Notes: generated by a model not told the origin, from the letters alone. Positions 8,514 to 17,937 are shown, counted from the first letter of the stretch. The stretch: 64,000 nt of DNA from Rubrobacter tropicus (GCF_011492945.1 NZ_CP045120.1:124001-188000); one strand, 5' to 3'. A program made the numbers and translations.

Positions 8514-11500
8514 ACGACCCGGGCGGTGGTCCCGCCGGGGTCTTCTGCCACCTCCACGTCCGCAGCGGCTTCAGCTGGGGGCTGGGCACGGCGAGCCCGG
8601 AGGAGCTCGTCGGGTCGGCCGTGGAGCTCGGGATGCGCGCGCTCGCGCTCACCGACCGCGACACCCTGGCCGGGATACCGCGCTTCTTGAATGCCTGTGA
8701 AGGCGCGGGTATTTCCCCGCTCGTCGGCGCCGAGGTCACCGTGGAGGTCGGGGACGGCGCCGGCGCCGCCCGCGGCCACGTGGTCCTGCTCGCCGCCTCC
8801 ACTCGAGGCTACCGAACACTCTCGAGGCTGCTCACAGCCTACCTGCTGCCCGCGGAGGGCGCCTCGTGGCCCTCCGCGGCCGAGAGGAGGAACCCGGCCT
8901 GTCCCTCGGAGACGCTCCTCGAACACGCCGCCGCCGCCGGCGGGGACCTGGTGTGCCTGACCGGCGCGGTCCCGTTCGGGCTCGTCCCCTCGCTGGCGCT
9001 GTCCCCCGACGCGGCGCTCCGCAAGAGGGCCGCCGAGGTCCTCGCGCTGCTCGCGGAGGCCTTCGGGCGGGCGAACGTGTACGTGGGGCTCTCCGACGAC
9101 GGGACGCAGGGCTCCAGGAGGCGGATGCGGGCGGTCGAGCTCCTCGCCGGTCGCTGCGGGGTTCCGACCGTCGCCGCCGGCGAGGTCACCTACCTGCGCC
9201 CGCGCAATCATCGGCTCTCGGAGGCCCTGGCGGCGGCCAGGGACCTCGCCCCGCTCCCGCCGCCCCGCTACCGGCCCACCGATCGACTCTTCTTGCGCCC
9301 GCCCGGGGAGATGGCGCGCCTCTTCGCCGACAGGCCGGATGCCCTGGAGAACGCCGCACTGGTGGCCGAGAGATGCGCCGGCGCGGTCCCGCTGCTGGGC
9401 GGATTCGGCCGGGGCGTGCTGGTCCCCGGCGCGAACCTGGAGGGAGGCCAGACCGAAGACGGCCGGCTCGCCCGCCTGGCGCTCGCCGGGGCGAAGAAGC
9501 TCTACCCGGCGACCTTCCGTGGAGAAGACGGCGCCTTCCCCTCGGGGTCGGAGGTGCGCTCGCGCCTGAACAAGGAGCTCGGGGTCATAGCCCGCATGCG
9601 CTTCTCGGGCTACTTCCTGATCGCCCACGAGGCGGTGGGGATAGCGCGGTCGCTGGGCACGCCGGTCACGGGCCGCGGCTCGGCGGCGAACTCGCTGGTG
9701 GCGCGGTGCCTCGGGCTTACAACCCCCGACCCGTTCGCCCACAGATTGTTGTTCGAGCGCTTTCTCCACGACGGCCGCGAGGACCCTCCCGACGTCGATC
9801 TGGACTTCTGTTCCGAGAGGCGGGACGCGGTGCGCTCCGAGTTGATGCGGCGCTACTCGGGGGTGGGCGCCGCGGTGGCGGCCACGGCCAACACGCTGTC
9901 CCTCCGGGGCGCCGTTCGCGTGGCCGGCCGTGCCCTGGGCTACTCCCCCGCCGAGGTCGACGCGCTCGCGAAAAACGTGCCGCGCAGGATCAGGGACCGC
10001 GACCGGTTGGTGAACTACGCCTCCGAGTGGGATGTCGCGCTCTCTTCGCCGGCGATGCGCGGCCATCCTTTGCAGGACCGGGAGCGCTACGCCCTGCTGC
10101 TGGAAATCGCGGAGGACCTCGAAGGGAGGCTCCACCAGCCCGGCACCCATCTCGGCGGGCTGGTCCTGGGAGCCGCCGGCATGCACCTCTCGGAGATAGC
10201 CCCGCTCGAGCCCAGCGGCACTGACGGGCTCGTGCGCGTGCAACTGGACAAGGACGACCTGGAGTTCGTCGGGTTGCCCAAGTTGGATTTGCTCGGTCTC
10301 AAGACCCACACCGCCCTCTCCAAGGCCGCCGGCATGGTCTCGGAGAGGCTCGGCCGGAGGGTGGATCCCCTCTCCCTCCCCCAGGACGACCCCGCGACCT
10401 ACCGGATGATCCGTCGTGGCGAGACGGTCGGGGTCTTCCAGCTGGAGTCGCCCGGCCAGATGAGCCTGCAAAGGCGCCTGGGCGCGAGAAGGATCCAGCA
10501 CATCGTCTCCGGCGTCGCCCTCTTCCGCCCCGGCCCCCTGGAGGCCGACCTGGTCACCACGTACGTCGCCAGGAAGCAGGGCCGCGAGCCCGTCTCCTAC
10601 CCGCTCACCGAGATCGAAGAGATCCTGCGAGAAACGTACGGGGTGCTCATCTACCAGGAGTCCGTCATGGAGGTCGCCTCGAAGCTGACCGGCTGCACCC
10701 TGGCCGAGGGGGACCGTTTGCGGCGCGCCATGACGAAGGACCGAGGGCCGGGCGCGATCGGTGAGCTGCGCTCGTGGTTCGTGGGCCGGGCCACGCGCCG
10801 CGGCGTGGAGCGGGACAAGGCCGAGGAGGTCTTCTCCTGGATGGAAGGCTTCGGGCGCTACGGCTTCAGCGCGGCGCACGCCGCCAGCTTCGCGGAGCTC
10901 GCCTACGGGTCGGCCCACATGATGGCCCACTGGCCCGCCGAGACGACCGCGGGCATCCTGAACTCCCAGCCGATGGGCTTCTACTCCCCGCGCGTGATCC
11001 TCAACGAGGCCAGGAGACGGGGCGTGGCGGTCCTGCCCCCGGACCTCCGCCGCTCCGGCGAGGGCTTCTCGGTGGAGCGGGAAGGCCGCGCCCTCAGGCC
11101 CGGGCTCTCCTACTGTCGCGGCCTCTCGGGGAACGCGCTCGCGGCGATCCTCTCCGAGCGGGAGAGACGGCCCTTCGCCTCCGCCGCCGACCTCTACCGC
11201 AGGACCCCGGTCGAACGCGACGTCCTTGCGAACCTCATCCGGGCCGGCTTTCTCGACGGCCTTCACCCGAGGCGGAACCGCGCGGCGCTCCTCGCCGAGA
11301 CCGGCGGCCTGCCGAACAAGCGCCGGAGGGGGAACCAGCAGGAGCTGCCACTCCCCCACCCGACCTCCTGGTGGGAGTCCAGGGAGGGACGCGCGGCGGT
11401 CGCGTCCCTGCCGCCCCCGCTCACGGACCTCGAGAGGTGGGAGTCGCACGTGCTGGGCCTCAACCTCCGCCGCCACCCGCTCGCCGCGCACGCCGACGCG

Positions 11501-11875
11501 CTCGGCGCTTTGGGCGTCGTGCCCGGCCGCGAACTGCGAGACCTCCCGCACGGGACCCGCGCCCGCGCCGCCGGCGTCCTGGAGACCCTCCAGGCGCCCC
11601 CGACAAGGAGCGGCGCGCTCGTCCACTTCCTGCTGACCGAAGACGCCTCCGGGCTCCTGCAGAGCACCATCTTCGAGCGTTCCTACCACCGGTTCGGGCA
11701 CGTTTTGTACGAGACAAGCGCGTACCTGCTGGAGGGACGAGTGGAGCAGGACGAGAGGCGCGGGTTCTGCTTCATTGTCGAGCGCCTGGCCGACCTCGAC
11801 GCCGTGCTGCGAGGCGAGGCCGGGCGCGAGCAGCGCCGCGGGATTCGGCAGCGGAGATCCGCGGGGGTGGCCTGA
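8486..11875 (+). CDS. dnaE2: Error-prone DNA polymerase DnaE2 (C-family)
   Basis: An 1129-aa bacterial C-family polymerase. The N-terminal PHP domain begins at FCHLHVRSGFSWG (about residue 18). The palm aspartates lie in PDVDLDF (residues 435-441), followed by helix-hairpin-helix and an OB fold near the C-terminus (residues 1010-1110, RAAGVLETLQ). The length and the C-terminal end without a DnaE1-type tau-binding tail fit DnaE2. The enzyme performs damage-induced mutagenic lesion bypass. The frame runs upstream to 7934. The ATG at 8486 (or TTG at 8510) fits best because the PHP motif follows at once. No imuA or imuB gene is adjacent, unlike the usual cassette. Confidence 0.93.
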   Translation: MDPPARPRLNDPGGGPAGVFCHLHVRSGFSWGLGTASPEELVGSAVELGMRALALTDRDTLAGIPRFLNACEGAGISPLVGAEVTVEVGDGAGAARGHVVLLAASTRGYRTLSRLLTAYLLPAEGASWPSAAERRNPACPSETLLEHAAAAGGDLVCLTGAVPFGLVPSLALSPDAALRKRAAEVLALLAEAFGRANVYVGLSDDGTQGSRRRMRAVELLAGRCGVPTVAAGEVTYLRPRNHRLSEALAAARDLAPLPPPRYRPTDRLFLRPPGEMARLFADRPDALENAALVAERCAGAVPLLGGFGRGVLVPGANLEGGQTEDGRLARLALAGAKKLYPATFRGEDGAFPSGSEVRSRLNKELGVIARMRFSGYFLIAHEAVGIARSLGTPVTGRGSAANSLVARCLGLTTPDPFAHRLLFERFLHDGREDPPDVDLDFCSERRDAVRSELMRRYSGVGAAVAATANTLSLRGAVRVAGRALGYSPAEVDALAKNVPRRIRDRDRLVNYASEWDVALSSPAMRGHPLQDRERYALLLEIAEDLEGRLHQPGTHLGGLVLGAAGMHLSEIAPLEPSGTDGLVRVQLDKDDLEFVGLPKLDLLGLKTHTALSKAAGMVSERLGRRVDPLSLPQDDPATYRMIRRGETVGVFQLESPGQMSLQRRLGARRIQHIVSGVALFRPGPLEADLVTTYVARKQGREPVSYPLTEIEEILRETYGVLIYQESVMEVASKLTGCTLAEGDRLRRAMTKDRGPGAIGELRSWFVGRATRRGVERDKAEEVFSWMEGFGRYGFSAAHAASFAELAYGSAHMMAHWPAETTAGILNSQPMGFYSPRVILNEARRRGVAVLPPDLRRSGEGFSVEREGRALRPGLSYCRGLSGNALAAILSERERRPFASAADLYRRTPVERDVLANLIRAGFLDGLHPRRNRAALLAETGGLPNKRRRGNQQELPLPHPTSWWESREGRAAVASLPPPLTDLERWESHVLGLNLRRHPLAAHADALGALGVVPGRELRDLPHGTRARAAGVLETLQAPPTRSGALVHFLLTEDASGLLQSTIFERSYHRFGHVLYETSAYLLEGRVEQDERRGFCFIVERLADLDAVLRGEAGREQRRGIRQRRSAGVA

Positions 11876-11887
11876 GCCGGTCTCGGC

Positions 11888-12259
11888 CTACCGCGTCCGG
11901 TCCACCGTCAGCGAGTCCATCGCCCCCCTGAAGCGCTCCCACTGCCCCTCCCACTCGGCCAGCTTCTCGCGGCCCTCGGGCAGGATCTCGTAGTAGCGCC
12001 TCTCCCGGCCCGTCTCGCTGCTGCGAGCCGTCCGCGAGGAGACGAGGCCCTGCTCCCTCAGCCGCGAGAGCAGCGGGTAGATGCTCCCGTCGGCCACCGT
12101 GGGTTCGGGAAGCACCTCGCCGAGGATCTCCCGGAGCTCGAAGCCGTAGCGCGGCCGTTCGGCGATGAGGGCGAGCAGTATGTGGTCGAGGAAGCCCTTC
12201 AAACGTTGGGTCTGGCGGGAGCCTCCGCCGTTCCCCCGGCGATCGCCCTGACGAATCAC
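11888..12259 (-). CDS. PadR-family transcriptional regulator
   Basis: A 123-aa PadR-type winged-helix repressor. The DNA-binding domain shows LKGFLDHILLALIAERPRYG (residues 18-37) and the wing-helix VADGSIYPLLSRLREQGLV. The C-terminal helix for dimerisation is short, as in the small PadR subfamily. It starts at a GTG whose last bases overlap the stop of the upstream DUF4417 gene (GTGA). It therefore closes the minus-strand operon and may regulate it. The effector is unknown. Confidence 0.9.
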   Translation of the reverse strand: MIRQGDRRGNGGGSRQTQRLKGFLDHILLALIAERPRYGFELREILGEVLPEPTVADGSIYPLLSRLREQGLVSSRTARSSETGRERRYYEILPEGREKLAEWEGQWERFRGAMDSLTVDRTR

Positions 12260-12990
12260 GCGCGGCCTCCCGCCGCGAGCTTGCGGGCCTCCCTTATGGA
12301 CTTCCAGCGCGGAGGGTAGAGGCGCACCTCGACCCCGTCGAGGCCGCTTCCCCCCAGAAGCTCCCGCGGCAGCCTCTCCGCCTGCACGAGCACCGCCCGC
12401 GGCTCGATGCGCTCGAGCATCTCGCGGCACCCCTCCTCGAACAGGCGCCTCTCCTCCGGGTCAGACAGCCTCACGCCCACCGTCGAGATCGCCACCGGCG
12501 AGCCCCGGCCCACCCCCATAAAGCAGAACGGGTAGGAGGCCTCGTCCGACCACGAGACGGTCGGGATCACTTCCACCCCTTCGGAGGCCCAGTAGGCGCC
12601 GCACCAGCGGTTGCGGTAGACGTTGAAGAGCTGCAGCGCCAGCGGCCAGTCGCGGTAGAGCGAGAAGTCCGGGGAGAGCGCGTAGCCCACCCTCCTGACG
12701 TAGGAGATCCCCTTCAGCGGTGTGCTCCAGACCGCCTCGAAGCGGTAGTCCTCGAGAAAGAAGTGGACGGCGCTCGTGAACTGCTCGTCTTCGAGGGAGA
12801 GCTGGTGGTTGAGGCGCGTCTTGTGCGGGATGAGCACGTCCGGGAGCCCCGCCCCGCGCGCCGGCGGCGGTATGGACGGGATGCCCAGGCCGCCCTCCGA
12901 GTCGAAGCCCAGGCCCAACCCGCGCGCCGTGTTCAGCGCGTCCACCGAACCCTGGGGGTGGCCCCTGCGCAGTTCAGCTTCGACGTTCAA
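12256..12990 (-). CDS. DUF4417 domain protein
   Basis: A 244-aa protein matching DUF4417. The tell-tale core is FFLEDYRFEAVW (about residue 77), YALSPDFSLYRDWPLALQ, VYRNRWCGAYWASEG and VIPTVSWSDE. The family is common on phages, plasmids and mobile regions and has no proven function. It lies between the Gly-rich protein gene and padR in one operon, with a 4-bp overlap to padR. The TTG start at 12990 is the only one upstream of the conserved core that avoids overlap with the previous gene. Confidence 0.85.
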   Translation of the reverse strand: MNVEAELRRGHPQGSVDALNTARGLGLGFDSEGGLGIPSIPPPARGAGLPDVLIPHKTRLNHQLSLEDEQFTSAVHFFLEDYRFEAVWSTPLKGISYVRRVGYALSPDFSLYRDWPLALQLFNVYRNRWCGAYWASEGVEVIPTVSWSDEASYPFCFMGVGRGSPVAISTVGVRLSDPEERRLFEEGCREMLERIEPRAVLVQAERLPRELLGGSGLDGVEVRLYPPRWKSIREARKLAAGGRA

Positions 12991-13006
12991 GAATCAAGAA
13001 CCTCGC

Positions 13007-13294
13007 CTACCGCCCGGAGCCCTCGCCCGGGCGCCCGCCGCGCCTCTTTTTGCCGCCCGAGGAACCGCCTCCACCGAAGGTCGCGCCGAGGACCACGCCC
13101 CCGACCATCACTGCCCCGGCGGCGCCACCGCGGCCTCCGCCGCCGGCACCGCCCTTGCCGCCTTTCGACGAGCCGCCGCGCGAGCTTCGCTGGCCCGAAC
13201 CTCGGCTCCCGCCTCCGCTCCTGGGGCTCCCGCCGGAGTAGCCGCCGCCCGAAGACCTCCCGCCAGATTTTGACCCGCGTCCTCCCACGAACAC
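13007..13294 (-). CDS. Gly/Ser-rich small protein
   Basis: A 95-aa protein made almost wholly of Gly, Ser, Arg and Lys. It has a short hydrophobic middle (AAGAVMVGGVVLGATFGG, about residues 58-75) and a basic tail (GGKKRRGGRPGEG). The composition suggests a disordered, possibly nucleic-acid- or envelope-associated protein. It precedes the DUF4417 gene directly. The open frame could be a composition artefact, but the spacing of 13 and 16 bases to its neighbours supports a real gene. Confidence 0.55.
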   Translation of the reverse strand: MFVGGRGSKSGGRSSGGGYSGGSPRSGGGSRGSGQRSSRGGSSKGGKGGAGGGGRGGAAGAVMVGGVVLGATFGGGGSSGGKKRRGGRPGEGSGR

Positions 13295-13307
13295 CCCCTG
13301 GCCCGTC

Positions 13308-13679
13308 CTAGAGCGCCGCCAGCAAGATCGTCACCAGCACCAGCGCCTCCAGCGCCGCGACGGCGACGGCCGCCAGCAGCGCCCCGCTCAGCCGCTCCCG
13401 GTCCCACGAGTCCCACGGCAGCCGCAGACCCAGCAACAACCCTCCCCCCGCCTGCTCGTCGCCGGCGGAGCTACCGGCGACGCTCCCGGCGTTGCGTCCC
13501 GCCCGTGTGCGCTCCCCCGGACCGTCCTCGACCGCGCCGGTCGGCACGCCCTCGCGCGACGCCGTCAGCTCTATCGCCTCTCCGACGAGGGACTCTATGG
13601 GCTCCCCCTCCTTACGCCTGGGCCTCGACTCGTACACTTTCAGCCACGCTCCTCTCCGTTCTGCGTTTTCCGTTCCCAT
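13308..13679 (-). CDS. Small protein with C-terminal membrane anchor
   Basis: A 123-aa protein. The first 85 residues are charged and Gly-rich. The C-terminus is a single hydrophobic helix (LLAAVAVAALEALVLVTILLAAL, residues 100-123), so it is probably a tail-anchored membrane protein. It lies 36 bases downstream of the MinD-like ATPase gene on the same strand. I do not recognise the family. Confidence 0.6.
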   Translation of the reverse strand: MGTENAERRGAWLKVYESRPRRKEGEPIESLVGEAIELTASREGVPTGAVEDGPGERTRAGRNAGSVAGSSAGDEQAGGGLLLGLRLPWDSWDRERLSGALLAAVAVAALEALVLVTILLAAL

Positions 13680-13715
13680 CCCTCGGACGCCCGGCTTCGC
13701 TTTCGCCGGCGCGCG

Positions 13716-15521
13716 CTACCCGCGCGTCCCGGCCCGGGCCGCCGGCACGACCTTCTCGCCTTCGGGGTCGCCCTCGAGCGCCCGAACCGCGCCCCCCGCT
13801 TCGCTCCCCCGTCCGCCGCCGATGGCCTTCGGCGCGGTCTTGGCCTCCTTGAGGCCTTCGAGGCAGGCGGCCACGGTGGTCAGCACGCCCAGGCGGGTCG
13901 GGGTGTCCAGCTCTTCGACGTGGAACGACCGCCGGTTGAGCATCTGGCTCATCCGCGAGTCGTAGGGGACCTCCGTGACCCTCCGAAGGCTCGCCTGGTG
14001 AGCGGTCCTCACCTGCTCGGCCGCCGCCGACTCGTCGCTGGGGGGCAGGCGGTGGTTCACGACCAACGTCGTGCGCCCGAGGTCCACGCCGAGGTTCGCC
14101 ACGTACTGGACGGCGTCGGCGAGCATGGCGCTCGGCACTACCTCCGAGTCGCTGACGAAGATCAGCTCGTTGCATAGCGCCAAGACGCGCCTGATGGCCG
14201 GGTCCCTGAAGCCCAGCCCCAGGTCGTAGACCACCATGTCGTAGTACCTGGACAGCACGGCGTCTATGCGCCCGTAGGCCTCGCCGAGGTCCTCGAAGCG
14301 GGTTATCTCGTGGGCCCGCTCGGGGCCGAGGACCACGTCCAGCCTCATCTGCTCGTTCTGGGAGACGTACCGGCGGAGCTCCGAGAGGCTGCCGATCTCG
14401 CCGGCGGCCTCGGCCAGGCTCACCACGGAGTCCGCCACGGGGTGCGGCACGAGCAGGCGGATGGAGCCGAAGTTGGGGTCCGCGTCCACCAGGCAGACCC
14501 TCATGTTGGTGTAGTAGGCGACGGAGCCCGCCACCGCGTAGGCTATCGAGCTCTTGCCGACGCCGCCCTTCGGGCTGCCCACGCACACGCGGGAGAAGCC
14601 GCCGACCGTCGTCTCGCGCAGCGAGAGCCGCAGCCTCCTCTCCAGCGTCTCCGCCGTGGAGGTCCTCGCCGTTCCGGCGGAAGGCGACGTCGCCCCCCGA
14701 CGCTTGCCGTGGCACTCGCCCTGGCGGTTCATGCGTTGTACGAGCCGGGGCGTCGCCCGGCGCGCGGGCGAAGAGGAGATCTCGCGGCTCCTACCCTGAC
14801 CCCCACCCTGGTCCCCGCCCTGGTCCCCGTCCTGGCCTTCGTCCCGACGCAAGACGGGCCGGCGGCCGGTGGCCTCGAAGAGGCCCTCCGAGAGCGACCC
14901 GAGGGCCGGCTGGAAGTCGGCGCTCTCCCTCGCACGCGGCAGGGGACAGGCGGGGTAGCCCGCGGCGAAGACGCCGTCGAGGTCCGCCTCGGACGCCCCG
15001 ATCGGCGCGAGCACCACCGCCGGCCCCGGCCTCTGCCGGAAGCCCGCCGTGGTGGCCTCCGTGATCTCCGTGAGCTCCCCGCCCGGCGCACCGCAGACGA
15101 CCACACCGTCGGCGGCCAGAAGCCAGCGGCGGCCGTAGGGCGAGGGCCCGCAGCAGGCCACGACGGCGTCGAAGTTTTCGTCCAGACGCCCGAGAATCTC
15201 CCCGACGTCCGCGCCGCCCCCGGGACCGTTTTCGGCTCCCCCGTCGCGGCCGGCCCCCTCTTCGTCCGGGCAGGCCAGCACGCCCATCCGCCGGCGCTCG
15301 TCCCGCAGCAGGGCGGGCATCCCCGCGCCGAGCGAGGACTGCTGCGGGCCGGGGTGCTCGACGCGCCCCAGAGTGTCCACGAGCGCCACGCGGAGCGGCT
15401 CGCCGCCCCCGTCGTGGTCGACCAGGAACGCGGCCAGCTCGTAGGCCAGGGCCCACGAGGCGGGACCGGTCGTCGCGTACACCGGCACCCGCCGGGTCGC
15501 CTCTTGCGTTGCGCTTACCAT
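13716..15521 (-). CDS. MinD/ParA-like ATPase with degenerate N-terminal repeat
   Basis: A 601-aa protein with two related halves. Residues 1-215 resemble a ParA/MinD fold but lack a P-loop (VYATTGPASWALAYELAAFL stands in its place). After an Asp/Gly-rich linker, residues 305-570 carry a complete deviant Walker A (SPKGGVGKSS, about 313-322), the strand VCLVDADPNFGS and YDMVVYDLGLG. This resembles CpaE/TadZ and MinD ATPases, which position machinery at the membrane. The start is the ATG at 15521 with AAAGGAG ten bases upstream. It lies 67 bases downstream of the Ser/Thr kinase gene and could be its substrate or partner. Confidence 0.8.
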   Translation of the reverse strand: MVSATQEATRRVPVYATTGPASWALAYELAAFLVDHDGGGEPLRVALVDTLGRVEHPGPQQSSLGAGMPALLRDERRRMGVLACPDEEGAGRDGGAENGPGGGADVGEILGRLDENFDAVVACCGPSPYGRRWLLAADGVVVCGAPGGELTEITEATTAGFRQRPGPAVVLAPIGASEADLDGVFAAGYPACPLPRARESADFQPALGSLSEGLFEATGRRPVLRRDEGQDGDQGGDQGGGQGRSREISSSPARRATPRLVQRMNRQGECHGKRRGATSPSAGTARTSTAETLERRLRLSLRETTVGGFSRVCVGSPKGGVGKSSIAYAVAGSVAYYTNMRVCLVDADPNFGSIRLLVPHPVADSVVSLAEAAGEIGSLSELRRYVSQNEQMRLDVVLGPERAHEITRFEDLGEAYGRIDAVLSRYYDMVVYDLGLGFRDPAIRRVLALCNELIFVSDSEVVPSAMLADAVQYVANLGVDLGRTTLVVNHRLPPSDESAAAEQVRTAHQASLRRVTEVPYDSRMSQMLNRRSFHVEELDTPTRLGVLTTVAACLEGLKEAKTAPKAIGGGRGSEAGGAVRALEGDPEGEKVVPAARAGTRG

Positions 15522-15588
15522 CTCCAGAACGCTCCTTTCGCTCTCGTTTCCACGCCGTTTTCGTTGATCGGTGTCTTGCCGGCCTCCC

Positions 15589-17937
15589 TCACCTGCGCGG
15601 CCCGGCCTTCCGGCCGCCGTCCGAGGTGATCGGCGGCGTCCCCCCGTCCCGGTCGGTACGCCGCTCCGACCGGCCCTCGCGCGGCGGTGGAGGCCCCGAC
15701 GCCGCCTCCGTGCTCTCCGACGGCCGTGCCGCGGGCTCCGAAGAGGGCTCCGAAGAGGGCTCCGCCAGATGGTCGGCCGACGACGCCGGCGGCGAGGCGG
15801 GCGGGGACGCGGAGAACGAGGCCGAAGAGGTCACCTCCGGGATGTCGGCGGCGTAGACGAGCTCCACGTAGTCTTCCCGCTCCAGCTCCGTCCCGGCCGC
15901 CGGGTTCGTGGAGATGACGGAGCCCATCCTGGTCCCGACCTCGGCCTGGCCCGGGGCCGCCTCCACGGCGGTGTAACCCAGCCCGGCGTCGAGCATCGCC
16001 CGCTTGGCGTCGTCCAGGTCCAGCCCGACCACGTCCGGCACCTCGACGGGGGGCGGCCCGATGCTCACCGAGACGTCCACCGCCGCGCCGGCCTCGGCGG
16101 TTTCCCCGGCGGCCGGGTCCTGCGCGTAGAGGTCCCCGGCCTTCGTCTCCCCGCTCGGGTGGTGCTCGGTCTCCCCGAGCCGCAGGCCGGCCTCTTCGAG
16201 CAGCGCTCGCGCCGCCTCCAGCGTCGAGCCGCGCACGTCCGGCGTCTCGACCTCGGCGGGGCCGGTCCCCACCGTCACCGTCACTTCGGAGCCGCGCTCC
16301 GCCCGCTCGTCGGCGCCCGGGCTCTGGCGCACGACGGAACCCTCCCCCTCGGGGTCGCTCCTCTCCTCGCGGAAGGCCCCTTCGAGGCCCGCGTCCCGAA
16401 GCGCCTCGTCGGCCTCCTCGCGAGGGTCGCCCACGAGGTCCGGAACCTCGACGGGTTGGCCCTTGCTCACCATCACGGAGATCTCCGAGCCCTCCTCCAC
16501 GGTGCGGCGCTCGGCGTCCGGGTCCGGCGCGGGCGCGGGCTCCTGGCCCACGATGACGCCGGCGGGCTCGCCGCTCGCGACCCGGCCCTCCTCCACGACC
16601 TTCAGGCCTTCCGCGGGGGATCCCTCCCCGCGCGCCTCCTCCAGCGGCATCCCCACCACGTCGGGCACCGGGAGCTTCTTCGCTTCCGGCTTCGCGCTCG
16701 CCCTGCTCCCGCCGACGGGCCCGGGGACGCCCTCGAGCACGTCCCGGATCCCACCGAGCGGCCCGCGTGCCACCTCGCCGGAACCGAACCCGCCGGCCGG
16801 CGCGTACGCCCACGCGTAGGCCGCCAGCGCGACGCCGAGGATAGACACCAGCGCAAGCGTCGCCAGCGCCCCCCGTCCGCGTTTCCGCCTACCTCGGGAC
16901 GGCCGAGCTACCGTCTTGGTCCCGGAAGCCGATCCCTCGGGCGTGGGCTCGTCGAGGATGCGCTGCAGGTCCGCGGCGAGCGAGCCGGCGTCCGGGTACC
17001 GGCCCCGCGGGTCCTTCTCCAGAAGACGCCGGGTGACGGCGTCGAGGCCGGGGGGCACCGCCGGGTTCACCTCGCGCGGCGGGCGGGGCGGCTCGCCGAC
17101 GTGCTTGACGGCGGTCGCCATCGCCGTCTCGGCCCTGAACGGCAACTCGCCCGTGAGCATCTCGTAGAGCGTCACGCCCAGGGAGTAAAGGTCGCCCGCG
17201 GGTCCCGCGGGCTCGCCGAGGGCCTGCTCCGGCGAGATGTATCCCGCGGTTCCCATCACCACCCCGGTCGCCGTCAGGTCGTGGCCGTCGCCCAGGCCCG
17301 GGCGGACCGGCGCCGACGCCCCCTCCATGGCGCCCGCGGCGGCGCCGGCCGTGGCCAGGGCGATGCCAAAGTCCGTGACCTTCACGTCGCCGGAGGCCGT
17401 GATAAGGATGTTGTGCGGCTTGATGTCCCGGTGGATCATGCCCTGCTCGTGCGCGGCGGCCAGGGCGTTGGCGATCTGCAGCGCCGTCTCCGCGGCGGCG
17501 AGCGGCGGGATGGCGCCGTAGCGGCGGATCCGGTCCTTGAGCGTCCCCCCCGGCACGTACTCCATCGCGATGTAGGGCGTGCCGTCCTCGCCGGAGCCCT
17601 GGTCGTAGACGGCCACGATGGACGGGTGTGAGAGGCCGGCCGCCGCCCGCGCCTCGCGCCGGAAGCGCTCCACGACCTCCCTCCTGAGCTCCGCGCTAAT
17701 CGAGGGGTCGGAGCCCCCATCGGTCACACGCCCCTCCGGCATGCCGGGATCGGCGTAGCGGCCGTGCATCATCTTCAGCGCCACCGCCCGGTCGAGCACC
17801 GCGTCGTAGGCGAGGTAGACCTCCGCCATCCCGCCGCTGCCCAACAGCCCCCGCAACGCGTAGCGGTCGTCCACGAGGTCCCCTCCCCCGGCGCGGGCCC
17901 CGCCTTCGGGCACGGTCCCCTCCATCCTATCCGCCAC
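15589..17937 (-). CDS. Membrane Ser/Thr protein kinase with PASTA repeats (PknB-like)
   Basis: A 782-aa Hanks-type kinase. The kinase domain spans residues 25-290, with the glycine loop GSGGMAEV, the ATP-anchoring lysine K55 in VALKMM, the catalytic loop HRDIKPHN and DFG in DFGIALA. A basic stretch and one transmembrane helix follow (ALATLALVSILGVALAAYA). Four extracellular PASTA repeats follow, each starting with a P-D-x-x-G motif (VPDVVG, VPDLVG, TPDVRG, VPDVVG), and the end is Ser/Glu-rich. PASTA kinases sense peptidoglycan fragments. The GTG at 17937 is preferred because AAGGGG lies seven bases upstream. A plasmid copy is unusual. Confidence 0.93.
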   Translation of the reverse strand: MADRMEGTVPEGGARAGGGDLVDDRYALRGLLGSGGMAEVYLAYDAVLDRAVALKMMHGRYADPGMPEGRVTDGGSDPSISAELRREVVERFRREARAAAGLSHPSIVAVYDQGSGEDGTPYIAMEYVPGGTLKDRIRRYGAIPPLAAAETALQIANALAAAHEQGMIHRDIKPHNILITASGDVKVTDFGIALATAGAAAGAMEGASAPVRPGLGDGHDLTATGVVMGTAGYISPEQALGEPAGPAGDLYSLGVTLYEMLTGELPFRAETAMATAVKHVGEPPRPPREVNPAVPPGLDAVTRRLLEKDPRGRYPDAGSLAADLQRILDEPTPEGSASGTKTVARPSRGRRKRGRGALATLALVSILGVALAAYAWAYAPAGGFGSGEVARGPLGGIRDVLEGVPGPVGGSRASAKPEAKKLPVPDVVGMPLEEARGEGSPAEGLKVVEEGRVASGEPAGVIVGQEPAPAPDPDAERRTVEEGSEISVMVSKGQPVEVPDLVGDPREEADEALRDAGLEGAFREERSDPEGEGSVVRQSPGADERAERGSEVTVTVGTGPAEVETPDVRGSTLEAARALLEEAGLRLGETEHHPSGETKAGDLYAQDPAAGETAEAGAAVDVSVSIGPPPVEVPDVVGLDLDDAKRAMLDAGLGYTAVEAAPGQAEVGTRMGSVISTNPAAGTELEREDYVELVYAADIPEVTSSASFSASPPASPPASSADHLAEPSSEPSSEPAARPSESTEAASGPPPPREGRSERRTDRDGGTPPITSDGGRKAGPRR

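Noticed and set aside
7982-11701. A 1239-codon open frame antisense to dnaE2
   Set aside because: It mirrors the codon pattern of the real gene in a GC-rich genome and has low-complexity Arg/Gly/Glu composition with no domains. The plus-strand frame has the full polymerase motifs.
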